Assembly: GCA_020746875.1 (NCBI GenBank)
Contig: JAGTJL010000007.1
Location: 2,480,001-2,544,000 of the forward strand
Direction: 5' to 3'
Length of the DNA: 64,000 bases
Source of the DNA: Rhexocercosporidium sp. MPI-PUGE-AT-0058
Taxonomy: Eukaryota; Ascomycota; Leotiomycetes; Helotiales
The translations under genes and the position numbers were made by a program. Positions 38,780-52,027 of this stretch are shown in pieces (positions within the stretch are counted from its first letter, which is position 1; the number at the start of each line of letters is the position of its first letter). The notes under the pieces are model-generated. The model did no database searches. It had not been told where the DNA came from and worked only from the letters and a program-made list of their open reading frames with translations.

Positions 38780-40887
38780 ATGCTTGGATTTATACTACTC
38801 ACCATCCTCCTTCAGGTCACAGGCAACGCTGCCCAGGCACTTGATTCTAATGGACTGTCACTAGCAGACAAAGTTCTTGCCATCGAACGACTCCTCCTCA
38901 CACCTGGAACAATAATTTTTCCCGTCACGCCTTGCAACCTCACACTCAATGGCCCACCTGCCGACATCAGTGGTGCTCAGACTGCTGCTCAATGGGTGAG
39001 GACTGTGTTCCATGACTTCATCACTGCGGATGTTGCTGCCGGGACTGGGTAAGTCATCTCCATACCCATCATTTACAAATCAAAACTGACATGCAGGCTC
39101 AGTGGACTTGATGGCTCCATCAGCTTCGAAGCTGACCGAGATGAAAATCTTGGCCTTGTTTTCTCGACCATGTCTGCTCCTCGCCAATCATTCATCAACG
39201 AGACGATCATGGCGGTACGCTATTTTACTCACCCGAATGAGTTCAAGCTAACTTGCAAAGTTCAATCTTTTCTCCACACTTGAAGTTTCTACTGCCGATT
39301 TCATTGCTCTGGCAAGTTGCATCCCTTATCTTGTGATGACTTGGCTAACGTACTGCAGGGATTGGCCGTCAGTCTTCTCTCCTGTGATCCATCCAAGCGG
39401 ATGATTAAGCTTCGAGCCGGACGCATCGATGCTACAAAGGCCGGACCAACCGGTGTTCCAAGAGCAGAGGATCCTTTCGACAAGTCGAATACAACCTTTG
39501 CCAAGGCAGGATTTAATACCAAAGAAATGATCCAGTCCATGTTCGTATTCTCCTTCCAATTTCCGCGCCCAACTAATCATTTTCCAGCGCATGCGGGCAC
39601 ACAATTGGCGGGGTTCACCGACGGAATCACCCTGAAATTGGTCAGTCAATCAAGGTCAAAGCATTGAAAACCACAAGTGCTGACAACTCGCCTTAGTTCT
39701 CGACAATGTAGTCATGGGTCCAGGTCCAGAGTAAGCAACGACCCCAATCTATACTACTAAAGCTAAGTAAACAGGATGGACGGAGCAGATACGTTCGACA
39801 GCACGCCATTCGTTTACGAAAACAAAGTCGTTCAAGAATACCTCAGCGCCAAAGGAAAAGCCGGCGGACCACTCGTCACCACTAAGAATGAGACATTCCG
39901 TACTGACTTTCGAATCTTCAATTCGGACAAAAATGCCACTATCAAAGCCATGTCAGCACCACAAGACTTCCAAGATACATGTTTCACCGTCTTTGAGAAG
40001 ATGATGGATACTGTTCCGAGGGGCATGAAGTTATCGGATCCTATTATGCCACGCCAATGGATCCCAATCGAAAGTCATTTGGACTTGTCTCCAACGGGTC
40101 AGGTACAGTACTCTGGAAACATCAGTACATATTCACGGAATGGCATTCCGATCAATGCTACATACTACTACGGCAAAGCAGGCGGTGGAAATACTGGCTA
40201 TCCTATGTACAGCAAGGGTCCACGTAAGAAACACCTTCCGCCCTATTTATGTACCATAAGAAGACTAACCTGACTCCTTCACCAGAAATCCAGAGCAACA
40301 TCGTCAACCACGTCGTCTCAGACCCCTTCGGAGACATTGCCTACTACCCCTTCAATGACACCCTCCCCAGCCCCCTCGTCAACTCATTCAACATCCAAGA
40401 TGTCAACAGGAAAGATGTATACAAAGAAGCTATCAATCTAAACATCTTCGTCCTTCCATCTCAGACATTCTTGGATGACTCGACTCCTCGCCGCCCAAGA
40501 TATATCGTCCGAGCAGCAGTATGATATCCCCACTCACTTTCCAACTCAAATAAAATGGGCCCCTCTGACTCCTCACAGCTCTTAACCACCCTCTCTCCAG
40601 CAGGCACCCAACTAACCGGTATCTTCTACTATGGTGCCACGCAGCCCAACTCCGTGGCTCCCAAGTACACACAAGTCAAGTTCACAATGACCTCGTTCAA
40701 GAAACTCGGCTCGTACACCATCTTCCAGGGAGTCGTTGCTCAGCCTACAGATCTTGCATCAGGTGGTGGTGGAAGATCGGTGGATGTCATGTTGGGGATG
40801 ACGCAGAGGAGCGTGAAGACGAACTTGGGATCGTTTCGTACAGGGTTCTTTGGCTTTTGTACGAAGGCTGATATGACGAAATGCTAG
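38780..40887 (+). CDS. Secreted haem peroxidase, ascomycete plant-type (class II-related)
   Basis: Nine exons: 38780-39048, 39097-39214, 39261-39311, 39359-39540, 39588-39640, 39697-39730, 39775-40223, 40286-40518, 40579-40887. Introns are 44-62 nt and every phase agrees, giving 565 aa. Residues 1-20 (MLGFILLTILLQVTGNAAQA) form a signal peptide. The distal haem pocket is seen in WVRTVFHDF (Arg74, His78). The proximal histidine is in ACGHTIGGVH (His211), created by splicing exon 4 to exon 5, which strongly supports the model. The C-terminal half (from about 370) is a beta-rich extension ending FCTKADMTKC, found in fungal extracellular peroxidases of this type. It would oxidise aromatic substrates with H2O2 outside the cell; the natural substrate is unknown. 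Intron 3 has a GC donor (CTG|GCAAGT). Confidence 0.9.
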
Positions 40888-43800
40888 GTTGGGGATGATG
40901 GATTGATGTGATCAACCGATTATCTCTTGCTCACATTTGTGAATAGCACTCAGATTCGGGATTTTGGAGTATCGAGAACTCTGCGGGATGACAGGTTGAC
41001 TTGGGAAGCAGATACAAAACCTTTTTTTCTAGACTTCAATATTACAATTATCTATTTAAGCAGCTCGTATCTATGACAGGAACTCGTTTTTCCTTTGTTC
41101 TTGATGCAGATCGAGAGCTCCATTCTTACAGGATGATATCTCCATGTCAAGGAATTAAGAGAAGTGTTGGGTATCTCAAGGGCATAGTCTGGAAGAAAAT
41201 CAACCGCCCCAATCCAACCGTAAATCCACATCTTCAGCCCACCTTAGACATAAGTGACCTCTCCCGCATATCTCGCTTCGAAGCTTTTGTTGCACGTCGC
41301 AAAATTTTCATCTCATAATCTTCGCACCTACCCAGATTAAGCATCTAATAAATTCGGGCCTGGGAGTTGATGATCTCATAGTTTGTGGTGGATGGTTAGA
41401 ATCTTCTGTGAGCATCATGTGGATGGAAGTTTTTGACTATGAGAAGTCGAAGTACGGATTGAGATAACACTGAAATTCGAGGAAAGCAAGAAGATGTTGA
41501 AGTGCGTGACGAGGAGAGCCAAGCCTCGCTTAGATTGTGGGTTCAAAACAAGTGCTTGATAGGAGCCAACTCAAAGACTTGATCGGAACGACGGTCTCTG
41601 AGTGCCGTCTGAATTTTCGAAATTAATGAGCTATTCCTGGGTCTGCTCTTTTCTTTCACTCTGTGAAGTCAAGGGTCGTCGATCCGCTCGACTGCATCAG
41701 GCCACGCAAATTGCGCACCCGCGCCCCAGACACTTTTTCAGCAAGCTCAGTCCTGCCAAGGGTAATAGCCCGATCAAACATTCCCAGACACGTGAGTTGA
41801 TTTTGAAACATATCAAAAAATGGAAGAACAACTCCGTTCATCTACACCTGCCACTTCTCACGGAAAGGCTATGAGACCTTCAACCTCTTTCCTCATCAGC
41901 ACTAACCCCTTAAATCCATGCACACTACAGCCTATGCTCTCCCCCTCAACAAAACATAACTAACTCCATTACATACTTCTCATATGTCAAGAAATGCAGA
42001 AAAAACATTAGTTCTCTGAGCCGTAGCCACATACCTACCTGCTTGAAGCCTCGTAAGCTTAAGATGTACCAGCTATAAACGCTGCCCTTGCCACATCGTC
42101 ATCACTAGCCATATTCACCCCCTTTCCAATCAAATCTAGCTTAGTGTGGCTTAAGCAGCAGGTTAAATACCCCACAGCTAGCCCATCGTCCTACCTAAGT
42201 AAAAGCTATTGTACTGCCAAACCGTTGATATGCCGATCAATGCTTCCGAAATCCCCCCACATTTACATGGCAGAATCAATCTCGCCAGAACATGCGAGCC
42301 TTCAGCGTTGAGGATTCTCAAACAGAGAGCTGCCAGATGAGCTTTTTCATCAAGCACCATCTACCTAAGGTATTTTCTAGCATTCATGTCGTCATCTTGA
42401 ACTCTTTTGCTGTCGAAACGATTTTCACTGCTAATTAATATTTTAATGCTGATTTCGGAAGCTTAAAATATTACCGAATCATTTAGAATCCCTCAACTAT
42501 CGGGTCAAAGAAGCTGGCAGCGGGAAGGAATTCTTAAGCTATCACGGCTTTAAGAACCTGAGCAATTTAAATCAATGTTCCAGTAAATCGTGGCAGAGAA
42601 TCTAATGCACACAAGGCATGAGTCTACACGTTTCTTTTCTAGGGTTTCTGGTTAAGGAAGCAGAACCGATCTTCAGGTCAAGGTCATTACTTGATATACC
42701 CAACCCAACCCAACCTAACCCAACCTAACCTAACCTAACCTAACCTAACCTAACCTAACCTAACCTAACCTAACCTAACCTAACCTAACCTAACCTAACC
42801 TAACCTAAACTAACCTGACCTGACCTGACCGGGCTTGCAATGCTAAGTAATTCATGAGAGCATACCACCGGCCGACTTACCTCTCTTCTTTGTGACGCTC
42901 ACAAAGGTTCTTCCAAGACGATAAATCCTGAACTGTGGTCACTCGGAGAACGATCCAAGAAATGTAACATATTCCCACCAACAATAATTGAATCCCGTCT
43001 TTGGCTCCTTTCAATCTTAAATAAGATTGATAAACTGACTTCGAGCCTCGTCGAAATTCAGTGGTACGACCTCAGTTTGTACTCACATTCACCCCCGAGC
43101 CCTACCCCTCCTCCTACCAAAAAATATATAAACCCCCGCCCCCATCCACTCCACAAACCTCTCACGTAGAACCCATAACGAGAAAAACCTCAACAATTAC
43201 TCCCGGTTGAATCAGCAGCAGCCCAAACCAAGCCAAGCAATCCCCTCTTACCGTAGATCTACTCATCCACCACCTTCCTCCATAACTACTGAGATGATTC
43301 CTCTTGTATAAATACGCCCCCGCTGCTGTCATTTCGAGGAAAGTTAAGTTAAGTTGAGATGAGACTAGGCGGCATTTAGGTTCTTTGGCACTAATATAGC
43401 AATGCAGTATACAATCTCTACTATTTTCATTCTTCATTCTTCATCGTCACTATCACAATCACAATCATCTCCCACAACCGCTACCCCGTCCGTATTTCCC
43501 TGTTATTATCATCTTCATCTTCCCATCCCATCCCATCCTATCACATCCCACCCCACCCCCCTCTCCTCCGTCACTCCTCTTCACAGCACCCCCCAATCAC
43601 CAGCTTCAAAGTCAAGAAAATCCTCTCAATTCTCCTCCTATTCACCAAGCAGGATGCAAGATACTGGTAGATATCCCCCTCCCATCCCATCCCACCCCCC
43701 CTCGTCTTCCTGCCTACATACATACATACATACATACATACAACAAAGCAACCAGCCAACCAAAAGAGCACGAGGTCAAAAGAAAGACAACCCATCCTTA

Positions 43801-44857
43801 TCCCTATCCCTATCCCTATCTTATCCCTATCTATCCCTTCCATCCAATCGATTCCGATTCTTCGAATCTTCAAAGACATTTTTAATAGACTGGACTAGAC
43901 TGTGTGTAGATAGATAGATAAACGGGTAGCTAGCTAGCTGATTAGACGGGAAGGGAAGGGAAGGGAGGGAGGGAGGGAGTTAATTATCAAGAAAGTGAGA
44001 TCAGGAGGTACAAAAGGAGGGAGGGGGGATGAGGGATGTAGATCTGATGATGCTGGAAGGCCTGAGCCTGAGCCTGAGCCTGCTTTTAAGAGGAGGAGAG
44101 ACGGGGAGGGGGAGGGAGGGGAGGGGAGGTGTGTGTGTGTGTTTCCCTTCCACTTTTTCAAGTCCCAATATCTTCGCATCCCTAACCTACGCGACAAGGT
44201 CAATCAAGTTAGCTAGTTACCTAAGCAGTCACCTGCCCAGTCAGTCACAGACGCAAAGAATGAAAAGATTATCGCAAAAAGGTCTCAATTGTCCCTCCCT
44301 CGCTATCTCTTGACTCTTGTCGCAACTCCCGCAAGAAAAATCCCAAGCAAAAAGTCCCGCTAATGCACAAGCAATCTCTTATACCACGCTGCCTGCCTTT
44401 CCATGCCAGCCATCCCACCTGTATATGCCTCCAGCCCACCCGTTCCATGCATACCCATCCCATATTAATTCATGCCAGTTCAGCCCAAGATATCATCCCA
44501 TTGTATCCCAAGCCAACTCCCCTCCATGCGAAGAAGAAGGGGGAAAACAGCCAAACGCCAACAATGCAAGGTCTGTCATGCGGTATGTAATGGTTCGGTA
44601 TGGTATGGTGTGGTATCGTATGTACCAGTCGATTTCCCGAGGTGATGTGGGTACGCCATATCCTATATCTATCTGGTATGGATGCCTATATCCACATCGC
44701 TGTCCTCAGATCTGTACTACTGTTCTGGCCCGTGTTCTCTGTCTCAGACATGGATAGTAGAGTCTCTTCAAGAGATATCATTCCAGATGAGAACCGGCCC
44801 TATCAGAACATCCTGCCGTCGTCCTGCCAGCTAGTTGTACTGTTCCATGTACATCGC
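40888..44857. other. 4-kb intergenic region with simple repeats
   Basis: No gene is supported. Contents: an interstitial CCTAA array (42699-42832, listed separately), (CATA)n at about 43715-43742, (CCCTAT)n-like repeats at 43799-43838, GAGCCT repeats at about 44060-44082 and (GT)n at about 44128-44142. The open frames here are translations of these low-complexity tracts. Confidence 0.5.
42699..42832. repeat. Interstitial (CCTAA)n / (TTAGG)n pentanucleotide array
   Basis: It begins with CCAAC-type units, continues with roughly 17 uninterrupted CCTAA units and ends with CCTGA units. On the complementary strand the motif is TTAGG. This differs by one G from the usual fungal telomere repeat TTAGGG and equals the canonical insect telomere unit. 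It lies in a gene desert, not at a chromosome end. Confidence 0.9.
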
Positions 44858-47190
44858 TCAATCGTCTCTGAAAAACGTCTCTCTCGTCCCCTCCAGTGGA
44901 GCAGTGGAAGGCATTTGATCCAGCATCTCGACATCCTCCATATGTCTTTCGTTTGCATATGCGACTTGGACTCTCATGTCCTCGTTCCCACTCATCGTCT
45001 GGTCTTGTGTCTGGGCATTCGAAGACGAGCTCTTGTATTCGATGGCGCTGAGAGGTCGGGGAGGACCGCTAGATATCGAGGCAAGAAGACCGCGTTGGGC
45101 TGGTGTGGTGGTTGCTTCGTAGAGGGATTCTTCTGGTGGGGAGAAGGACCAGACCTAAATTTTGTCAGCTGTGTCTCGAGTCCTAGAGCGGAGAACAAAC
45201 CTCCATGATGGTCCGTCCACTTCGACTGGCCATCACAACACACTTCTCCTCTTCAAACGCAACCCTCCAAACCGCATCGGCAGGTGCAGTCAATTCTCTG
45301 ACCAATTGGCCAGTCTTGAGATCCCAGACCTTAACCCTCCCATCACTACCACCGCTCACTACTCGGGTATCGTCGAATTGGAGACTCGTTACACTGTTGT
45401 CGTGGGCTGCCAGTCTATGGATCGGTGCCATCTTCTCCAACGACCATACTCGTACCGAACCATCCGAGCCACCAGTGACAAGAGTGTTCCCGCGCATCTG
45501 TAGCTGACCAACGAGTGAGGTGTGCCCTTGTAGAATTGCTTGACAGGATCTGAACAGGTTAGCGAATCCTCCACCTCTGATGACAAGACAAACCCGTTGG
45601 TTGGATCCCATATCCGCACACTGGTATCCAAGCTTCCAGTAGCTATCCTCGTACCGTCGAATGCAATGGCGTAGATCTGCGAGAAGTGCCCCGAAAGTGT
45701 TCGTAGACATCTGCCTTCAGATATACTCCATACTCTGGCTGTGGTATCGTAGCTGCCCGAAACCACAATATCTCCTTTGATCTCCAAGCATCTAACACTG
45801 GCTTGATGACCTACAAGAACATTCTTGCAAAGTCCAGTCTTGATATCCCAGATTCGTAATGTGGTGTCTCTAGACCCAGAGATGGCGGTACTCGAGTCGG
45901 ACATCTTCAAACAACGAACGGTAGAGGTGTGGCCTCGAAGAGTATGTAGACTCTCTCTGTCGCTAATTAGTTGCAATCCTCCAGAATAAGTCAAATGTAC
46001 GTACCCAGTTGCCATGTTCCACACTCTCACATCTCTATCACACCCACCACTAACCAGGGTATCCTCCCAAGGTACCATTGCCCACACGCCCATTACGTGC
46101 CCTTGCAATGTCTTCTGATTCGTTCCATTGGTGTCAAAGACATGGATCTTCGCATTGTCCAATGCAACCACAATATACTTTGGGGTCAGGTGTAAACTGG
46201 TAACCACTCCTTGATCCTGTGTGATGTGCTTTGCGATGTTTCGTCCACCCGTCCTCCAAGCAGTCTCGACCAGATATCGTTGCTTGAAATGTGACTTGTA
46301 GGATCTCATCTTCGGTCTCCGCAGAGCACTGGAACTCGTGGAGCTGTCAAAACTCTTCGAACTACCGTTATTCCATGCCGAGTATGAAGGAGCTGGCGCG
46401 CCTGGGAACGACTGGGTATGGTTCTCGTCGAGAACGGCATTGTGGATCGGATTCAGAGGAGGTCGGAGGGAGGAGAAAGGAGGTGTGTTGAGGTGGTTCT
46501 CTGACATCCTACGCCCATAATCATGCTTTGCGCACAGCTTCATCCACGTCACGTCATCCGACAGCAATTCTCTCCATCGCTGCGATACCTGCGATGCTCG
46601 TGCGAGGACCTTCGGGTCGTCGATACAGGACAGGATCTATACCAATTAGCCACTTCCAACGAATACAACGCAATACGTACCCGTAGACAGATCTCGTTTG
46701 GGAGACTGGTGAAGGGATCCTTCTTCAATAAGGGGTCGACGTATTGCCGCACGAAACTGAGTTGTTGGCTGGTACACAGATTTAGGAGATCTGCCAATAT
46801 CCGATGTCTTTCTGCGGATGACGCAACCTTGAAATGCGATCTGATCTTCGACAAGAAATAATCCTCCTGGTCGCCTGCATCTTTCCAATCTGGTTGTGGG
46901 TGATCGGGGCCTGGACTCGCAGCAGGTGTAGGGGGCGGTGGAGGATCATGACTCGAGTGAGTGGGAGAATCTGGGTCGGCGGAGGGAGTGGTCATATTGG
47001 GGGTTGGAGGACCTCGAGGACGAGATTGTACGATTTTATCGACCCTTGATGGCAGTCGTACATTATTGGTGTTGGTGTTTAGGGTGAGGGTTGCTCTTGT
47101 GGGGGATAAGTCGCCGTCTTCGAACGAAGTGTGCATCGATGCCCGCCTCTCCGTTAAGCTCATGGGCTTCCCAATAGGAAAGCCTTCCAT
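44858..47190 (-). CDS. F-box/WD40 protein, Cdc4/Fbw7-like SCF substrate adaptor
   Basis: Five exons (minus): 47190-46681, 46636-46005, 45962-45594, 45549-45201, 45154-44858. Introns are 42-46 nt, GT-AG, all in phase, giving 718 aa. The N-terminal ~160 residues are Pro/Ser-rich and disordered (HDPPPPPTPAASPGPDHP). An F-box spans about 163-205 (FTSLPNEICLRILSCIDD...LLSDDVTWMKLC) and binds Skp1. Seven to eight WD40 blades follow (about 300-620), for example TLVSGGCDRDVRVWN, AISGSRDTTLRIWD and RVVSGGSDGRVKVWD. Introns 2 and 3 both lie at the end of a blade. The C-terminal tail is low-complexity (SSGPPRPLSAIEYKSSSS). Such proteins recognise phosphodegrons and direct ubiquitination of cell-cycle or clock regulators; this one's substrates are unknown. 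The start is the first ATG in frame; an upstream non-coding exon is possible because an AG lies just before it. Confidence 0.88.
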
Positions 47191-50100
47191 ATCTGCGGTG
47201 TGTATTTGCGTAGCGGTTGTAGGAGGTTGAGGAGGAGATGTAGGGGATAGGGGTATGCCGTCAGAAATTAGTATGCGCAGGGGATCGTAGAAGGACTCGT
47301 CGTCTTGTCGTTATGTATCAAAGGGTCGAGTCCAGCTGGAAAGATCGTAATTCGCTCAGTGGTGCTCTTTGATGGGGAAATCTCTCTAATCTTCGAGGGA
47401 GGTTGGTGATGCGCTGTGGAGCAGAGTTCGAATCTAGAATCGGTTGGTTCTGTAGCCTCGGATCTCAACCATGGAACAATGCATACGCCGTTCGCCCAGG
47501 TACAATGGCTCAATTCACCTTGGAGGCTCGCTTGTAGTGAATTTTCTGGTGGAGGTGCGGATTGTAAATGTTGTAGGAAGGAGGACTGGAAATGCTTGGG
47601 CTTCTATGTAGACTCCTGATCCAAATCAAAGCAATGCAACAGAATAGAGATTTCCTTCTTTCGGTCTGAACTGCAGATTTCGTAATGAATCAATCCTCTT
47701 GTGGCATCGATCTGGCTTGGTGCAGTATTCCTGGGGAGTGGCTTCCAGACAAGTCTCCCAGAGAGGTATCAAACCAGCGATTGTAGCGGCTCTTTCGTGA
47801 TGCCGAGGGATCTTCCTGCAAAGGTGCAATAGCGGTCGGAAGGGCAGATTGTAGTTTGAGGCCGTAAAAGGGTGCGAATCATAGAAGCTAGGAGGGAGGT
47901 TGGTGGCTGATGGGGGTTGGGATGGGTTGGGTCAAGTCGAGGTCTGGAGTGGGCAGGAGACGTGCACCATTGTCTGCAGCAGCGGAGAGGTCACTGCTGT
48001 GTTCTATTCTGTTCTGCGGTGACAATGCAATCAAAGTGCGAGATCAGGCAAGCTGCGGGTGGAGAGAGTTGTGAGTTGTTGTCGTCGTGGAGGGAGAGAG
48101 GAGAGGAGAGGTGGAGAGGTAGAGAGGTTGAGAGGGAGGTGAAGGTGAAGTGAAGAGAGCGAGAGAGAGAGAGAGAGAGAGAAGTCGGTTGTCGGTTGTC
48201 GTCGTTGTCTTGCGTCGTCGCTAACGAATGGCACAGTACGAGTATGCATGGGATGGGGATGCGGTCAGTCCAGTCCAGTCAGTCAGTGCCAGCGCCCACT
48301 CAACTCAACTCAACTCAACTCAGCTTCAACTCAGCTTCAACTCGGCTTCAACTCAACTGAACTCAACTCTACTACAACTCGACTCCACTCTATCCCAAGC
48401 CCCAAGCCCCAAGTCCGCCCCAGCCCCCAGCCAGCGTCTCAAGCGGCGGCGGACGGACAAGGGTGGCTGGCATGGGCGTCTAATTGGGAGGGGAGGGGAG
48501 GGGAGGGAATGACCTGCATATTCATTTATTAATGCCCCCAAGAAAAGAATGACGGGTGAGGGTGCATTGGAGGAGGTTGTAAGAAAGAAAGTGAAGTGTG
48601 GAATTGCATTCAATTCTTGACATAATGATACTTGGACATACGTTGATCCTTCTCACGCATCGCACTTTATACTAGGAGTCTGCCCAACTCTACCCTCTCT
48701 ACTCTCTGCTCTCTCCTCCTCCTCCTCCTCCTCCTCCTCTACTCGTTACTACTTCCCTCTTCGCAACCCTGCCTCTTATCATAATTTGACTCTGCTGATA
48801 TAGTTGACGTTTTCTATAACTAGAACAAGGGTATCAGTAACACAGTTACGTACAGCCAGACAGCTCGTGTATTTTTCACTATGCTCATCTCGAGTAGCGG
48901 TCTGCATTGAGCTTGAAGTCTAAAAGCTGATATCAACGGGAAGAAAGACATGCCGTACCTACCCATCAGCCCATATACCTAGGTACTCTTTCTTGTACAT
49001 GAACCATTCATTCATTCATTCACCGCTTCGCTGCAGTCAAAGTTGATATTCCTCCTGCTTCGGATTCCTTCCTATCTCCTTTTATCACACTCCATGACAT
49101 TTCAACTACACATCCTACCTATCTATCTTCACCCCCTCACTCTTCCCATACTTCATACTCATTCATACTCAAAATAGCATCAAGATATCAAGAAACCACC
49201 ACATCCCAAGTCCTCGTATCCCCCTCCCTTGCAAGTCTCCTACTCTCTCCTCTCTCTCCCACTTCCTCCTTCTAACTGGCTACACACACCCTTGTCTCAC
49301 TCCCGCATCACATTCCCGCACCACACTCCCCGCCGCCAGGGATTCGCAACCCTCACATTCAACAACCTCAAACCCACCATCATCTGTGCTCAGAGCATCA
49401 CGAGAAGAAGATCAACTGATTCGCGACAACTTAGCGAGATCAACATACGAAGGACTACTCAGCCTCCTCCTCCTCCTCGTCAAATGCATTTCCTTATTAC
49501 AAATCTCTTTACCTCCAGTATTTTGCACGTTCAATCCTCCGTCGACCTCCTTGTCAGGTACTCGGTTCTATCAAAACAGCAAACACAGCTGTTTCATTTC
49601 CTCCGTCGTCTTCTTTCATTATTCAATCTCTACACTTGGCGTGCATTCTCTTCCTTATCCTCCCTCGTATGTCTTTATAGTACCTTTCCCTGCCTAAGCA
49701 GCGCTTCCATCCCTCCTCTTCACGCCCCCAAGTCCATCCCTCTACTCTAGCCGCCCTCACCCATCCTCACGAGACTCACTCAACCCCGCTTGCTCACAAG
49801 ACCTTCCCCTCCTCTCAAATCTCCATCCATATCTCAAACCCCACTCCCTCCGAATCTATCTTTGAATACTGCACTGCAAGAGAAAGAGAAAGGGAAACAC
49901 GCCCGTCCACGACCGAATCGAGATCCTCCGTCCTCCGTCCTCCGTCCCTCACTCATGCAACACCGGGAGTTTGAGAGGTGTGCACGTGCAGCCTCGTCTT
50001 GATGGCCATGTCTGTTACGTATGTGAAAGAGAGAAGGGAAGGAGACCGAGGTTGCGCTCCAATGACAATCCCAGATACCAGTCAGTATCGGAGCTTTCTC

Positions 50101-51686
50101 CTTGAGAGTGAATTACCGATGTATTCGGTACTTACTTCGCCTTGCGAAGTTACAGAAGCTACGTACAGGGGTAGCAAGGAATATGATCCAGCACCTACCT
50201 ACACAGTAACACAACCCCAGCGATGTCCTCTCCGGAAGACAAACGCGATTCTCACGTTCGAACGAGGCAGAACACCTTTTATTTCCTGGCAATATTAAAA
50301 CACATGTGAACACTACAAGAATTCTTCAGATGTGTCTTGAATCTCTCGAGGTTCGTCCTTCTGGCTTTCTGCTCATTTCCTATTCATTCTCATTATATAC
50401 ATACATACACGCATAACCCAAAGCCAACCTCGCAAAGTACACTACACTACACTCACTACACTACCCTACAAACAAGCAGAGCGAGTATAAAGACGAACGC
50501 CCTGACCACCTCCTCCCCCCGGATTCCCAAATTGCCATTCAGCCTAATCACAGCGCTTAGCTTAGCTCGGGGTATTAATCCCATTCATGCATTCATGCAT
50601 GCATGCATACCTACCTACCTACCTACCTACCTACCTACCTACCTACTTACTTACTTACCTACTTACCTACGCATAAATGAAAGAAAGAAAGAATGAATAA
50701 ACAAACAAACAAATAAATATCGAAACATATCCGCACACAAAACCCGTTAAAGCTAACCCTACAACAACCCCAAATCATGAGGTAGATAAACCAGGACCCT
50801 CTTTCTGTTTTAAAAAAAAATTTGTTGGCCATCCCTCTCCCTCCTCTCCCTCCTCTCCCTCCTCTCCCTCCTCCCTCTTAGACAGTAAAGCGACAATAGC
50901 GTGAGGACGGAGATAGTAATGCAATGCAATGCTACACTGTACTATATTATACAACAGTATATATATATATATATACATATACATATTCCTATCCCCTCAT
51001 TCCTATCCCCTCATACCTCATACTTATAGCCCCCCACCCCCAACCCAACAAAATGAAGAGGGGAGGTGGTATACATCCAGGCATTCAACATAAGAAAAAA
51101 ACATACCTCTCTAGAGCTAGAAGCCTAGAAAGGCAAATTGTTATCTCGAGGGAGAAAGAGGTATCCTGTATCCGTGACGGGGGGTGGATCGGATTGGATC
51201 GGATTGGATTGTTTTGCTTTGTTTATAACAAGTAAATAAGCAGGCAGGCAAGCTAGGGAGGGAGGGAGGGAGGGGGAGAAGGAGATGAATGTGTGGAATG
51301 TGTAGAGTGCAGATGAGGAGGTAGGATGTTAGGAAAAGGTAAGGAAAAAGGGTGGAAGAGAGGGAAGGGGATGGATATGTGTAGACGTAAGCTCATTCAG
51401 CCATACTCGGACATGTCTACGAGAGCCTACATAAGATACTGTAGGTAGATAGATAGATAGGCAGGTGCAAAATCCCCATCTTAGAACGCCTTGCTCCACA
51501 AACACAAACACAAACACAAACACAGACACACACAATAACACACAGATCTCGGAAATTCGCGTGGAAATGGAATCCATCTCCCTGTCCTTCTATCTCACAT
51601 CTCACATTATCTCAAATCTCATCTTACAAGACCTCGGGTATTTCCCTGCTGTCCATCCAGCATCAATCACTCAACCAATCAATCAC
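47191..51686. other. 4.5-kb microsatellite-dense interval upstream of the F-box/WD40 gene
   Basis: No convincing gene. Simple repeats seen: (GA)n at about 48158-48181, (CAACT)n-type at about 48299-48375, (CTC)n at about 48714-48739, CCTA/CTTA tetranucleotides at about 50610-50668, CCTCTCCCT units at about 50836-50872, (TA)n at about 50957-50974, (GGGA)n at about 51247-51271 and CAAACA units at about 51497-51521. The T/C-rich + strand from 48.7 to 49.9 kb resembles fungal promoter/5' UTR pyrimidine tracts, but no open frame downstream fits. Open frames there translate into low-complexity Ser/Pro/Leu. Confidence 0.5.
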
Positions 51687-51944
51687 TCAATGATGATGAC
51701 CAAGTTGTGTCAAAAGTGGGATCAACATCCCACCCACAGCAGCCAACGTATCTCTCATCTGAGGCTTCTGCTGTTTCCGCTGCGAATTAATCTCCGTATA
51801 CCCATTTGACTGAGAATGTGTATGCTCAATCGAGTCTTCCTGCATGGCATGCATAGCCACATACCTATAGAAAAAGTTCAAATTAGCAACCATAGCCTAA
51901 ACCCCCATGCAAGAGCAGGAGTAAGGGTAGAGAAGAGAAGAGGA

Positions 51945-52027
<83 letters not shown>

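Noticed and set aside
42699..42832. True chromosome-end telomere
   Set aside because: Sequence and genes continue on both sides, and the unit is TTAGG rather than TTAGGG.
43402..43917. Ser/Pro/Thr-rich open frame
   Set aside because: Translation of consecutive simple repeats (CATA, CCCTAT, CATCC); no coding signal.
49229..49750. 173-codon plus-strand frame in a T/C-rich tract
   Set aside because: Low-complexity Ser/Leu/Pro composition from a polypyrimidine region; an overlapping frame is equally open.
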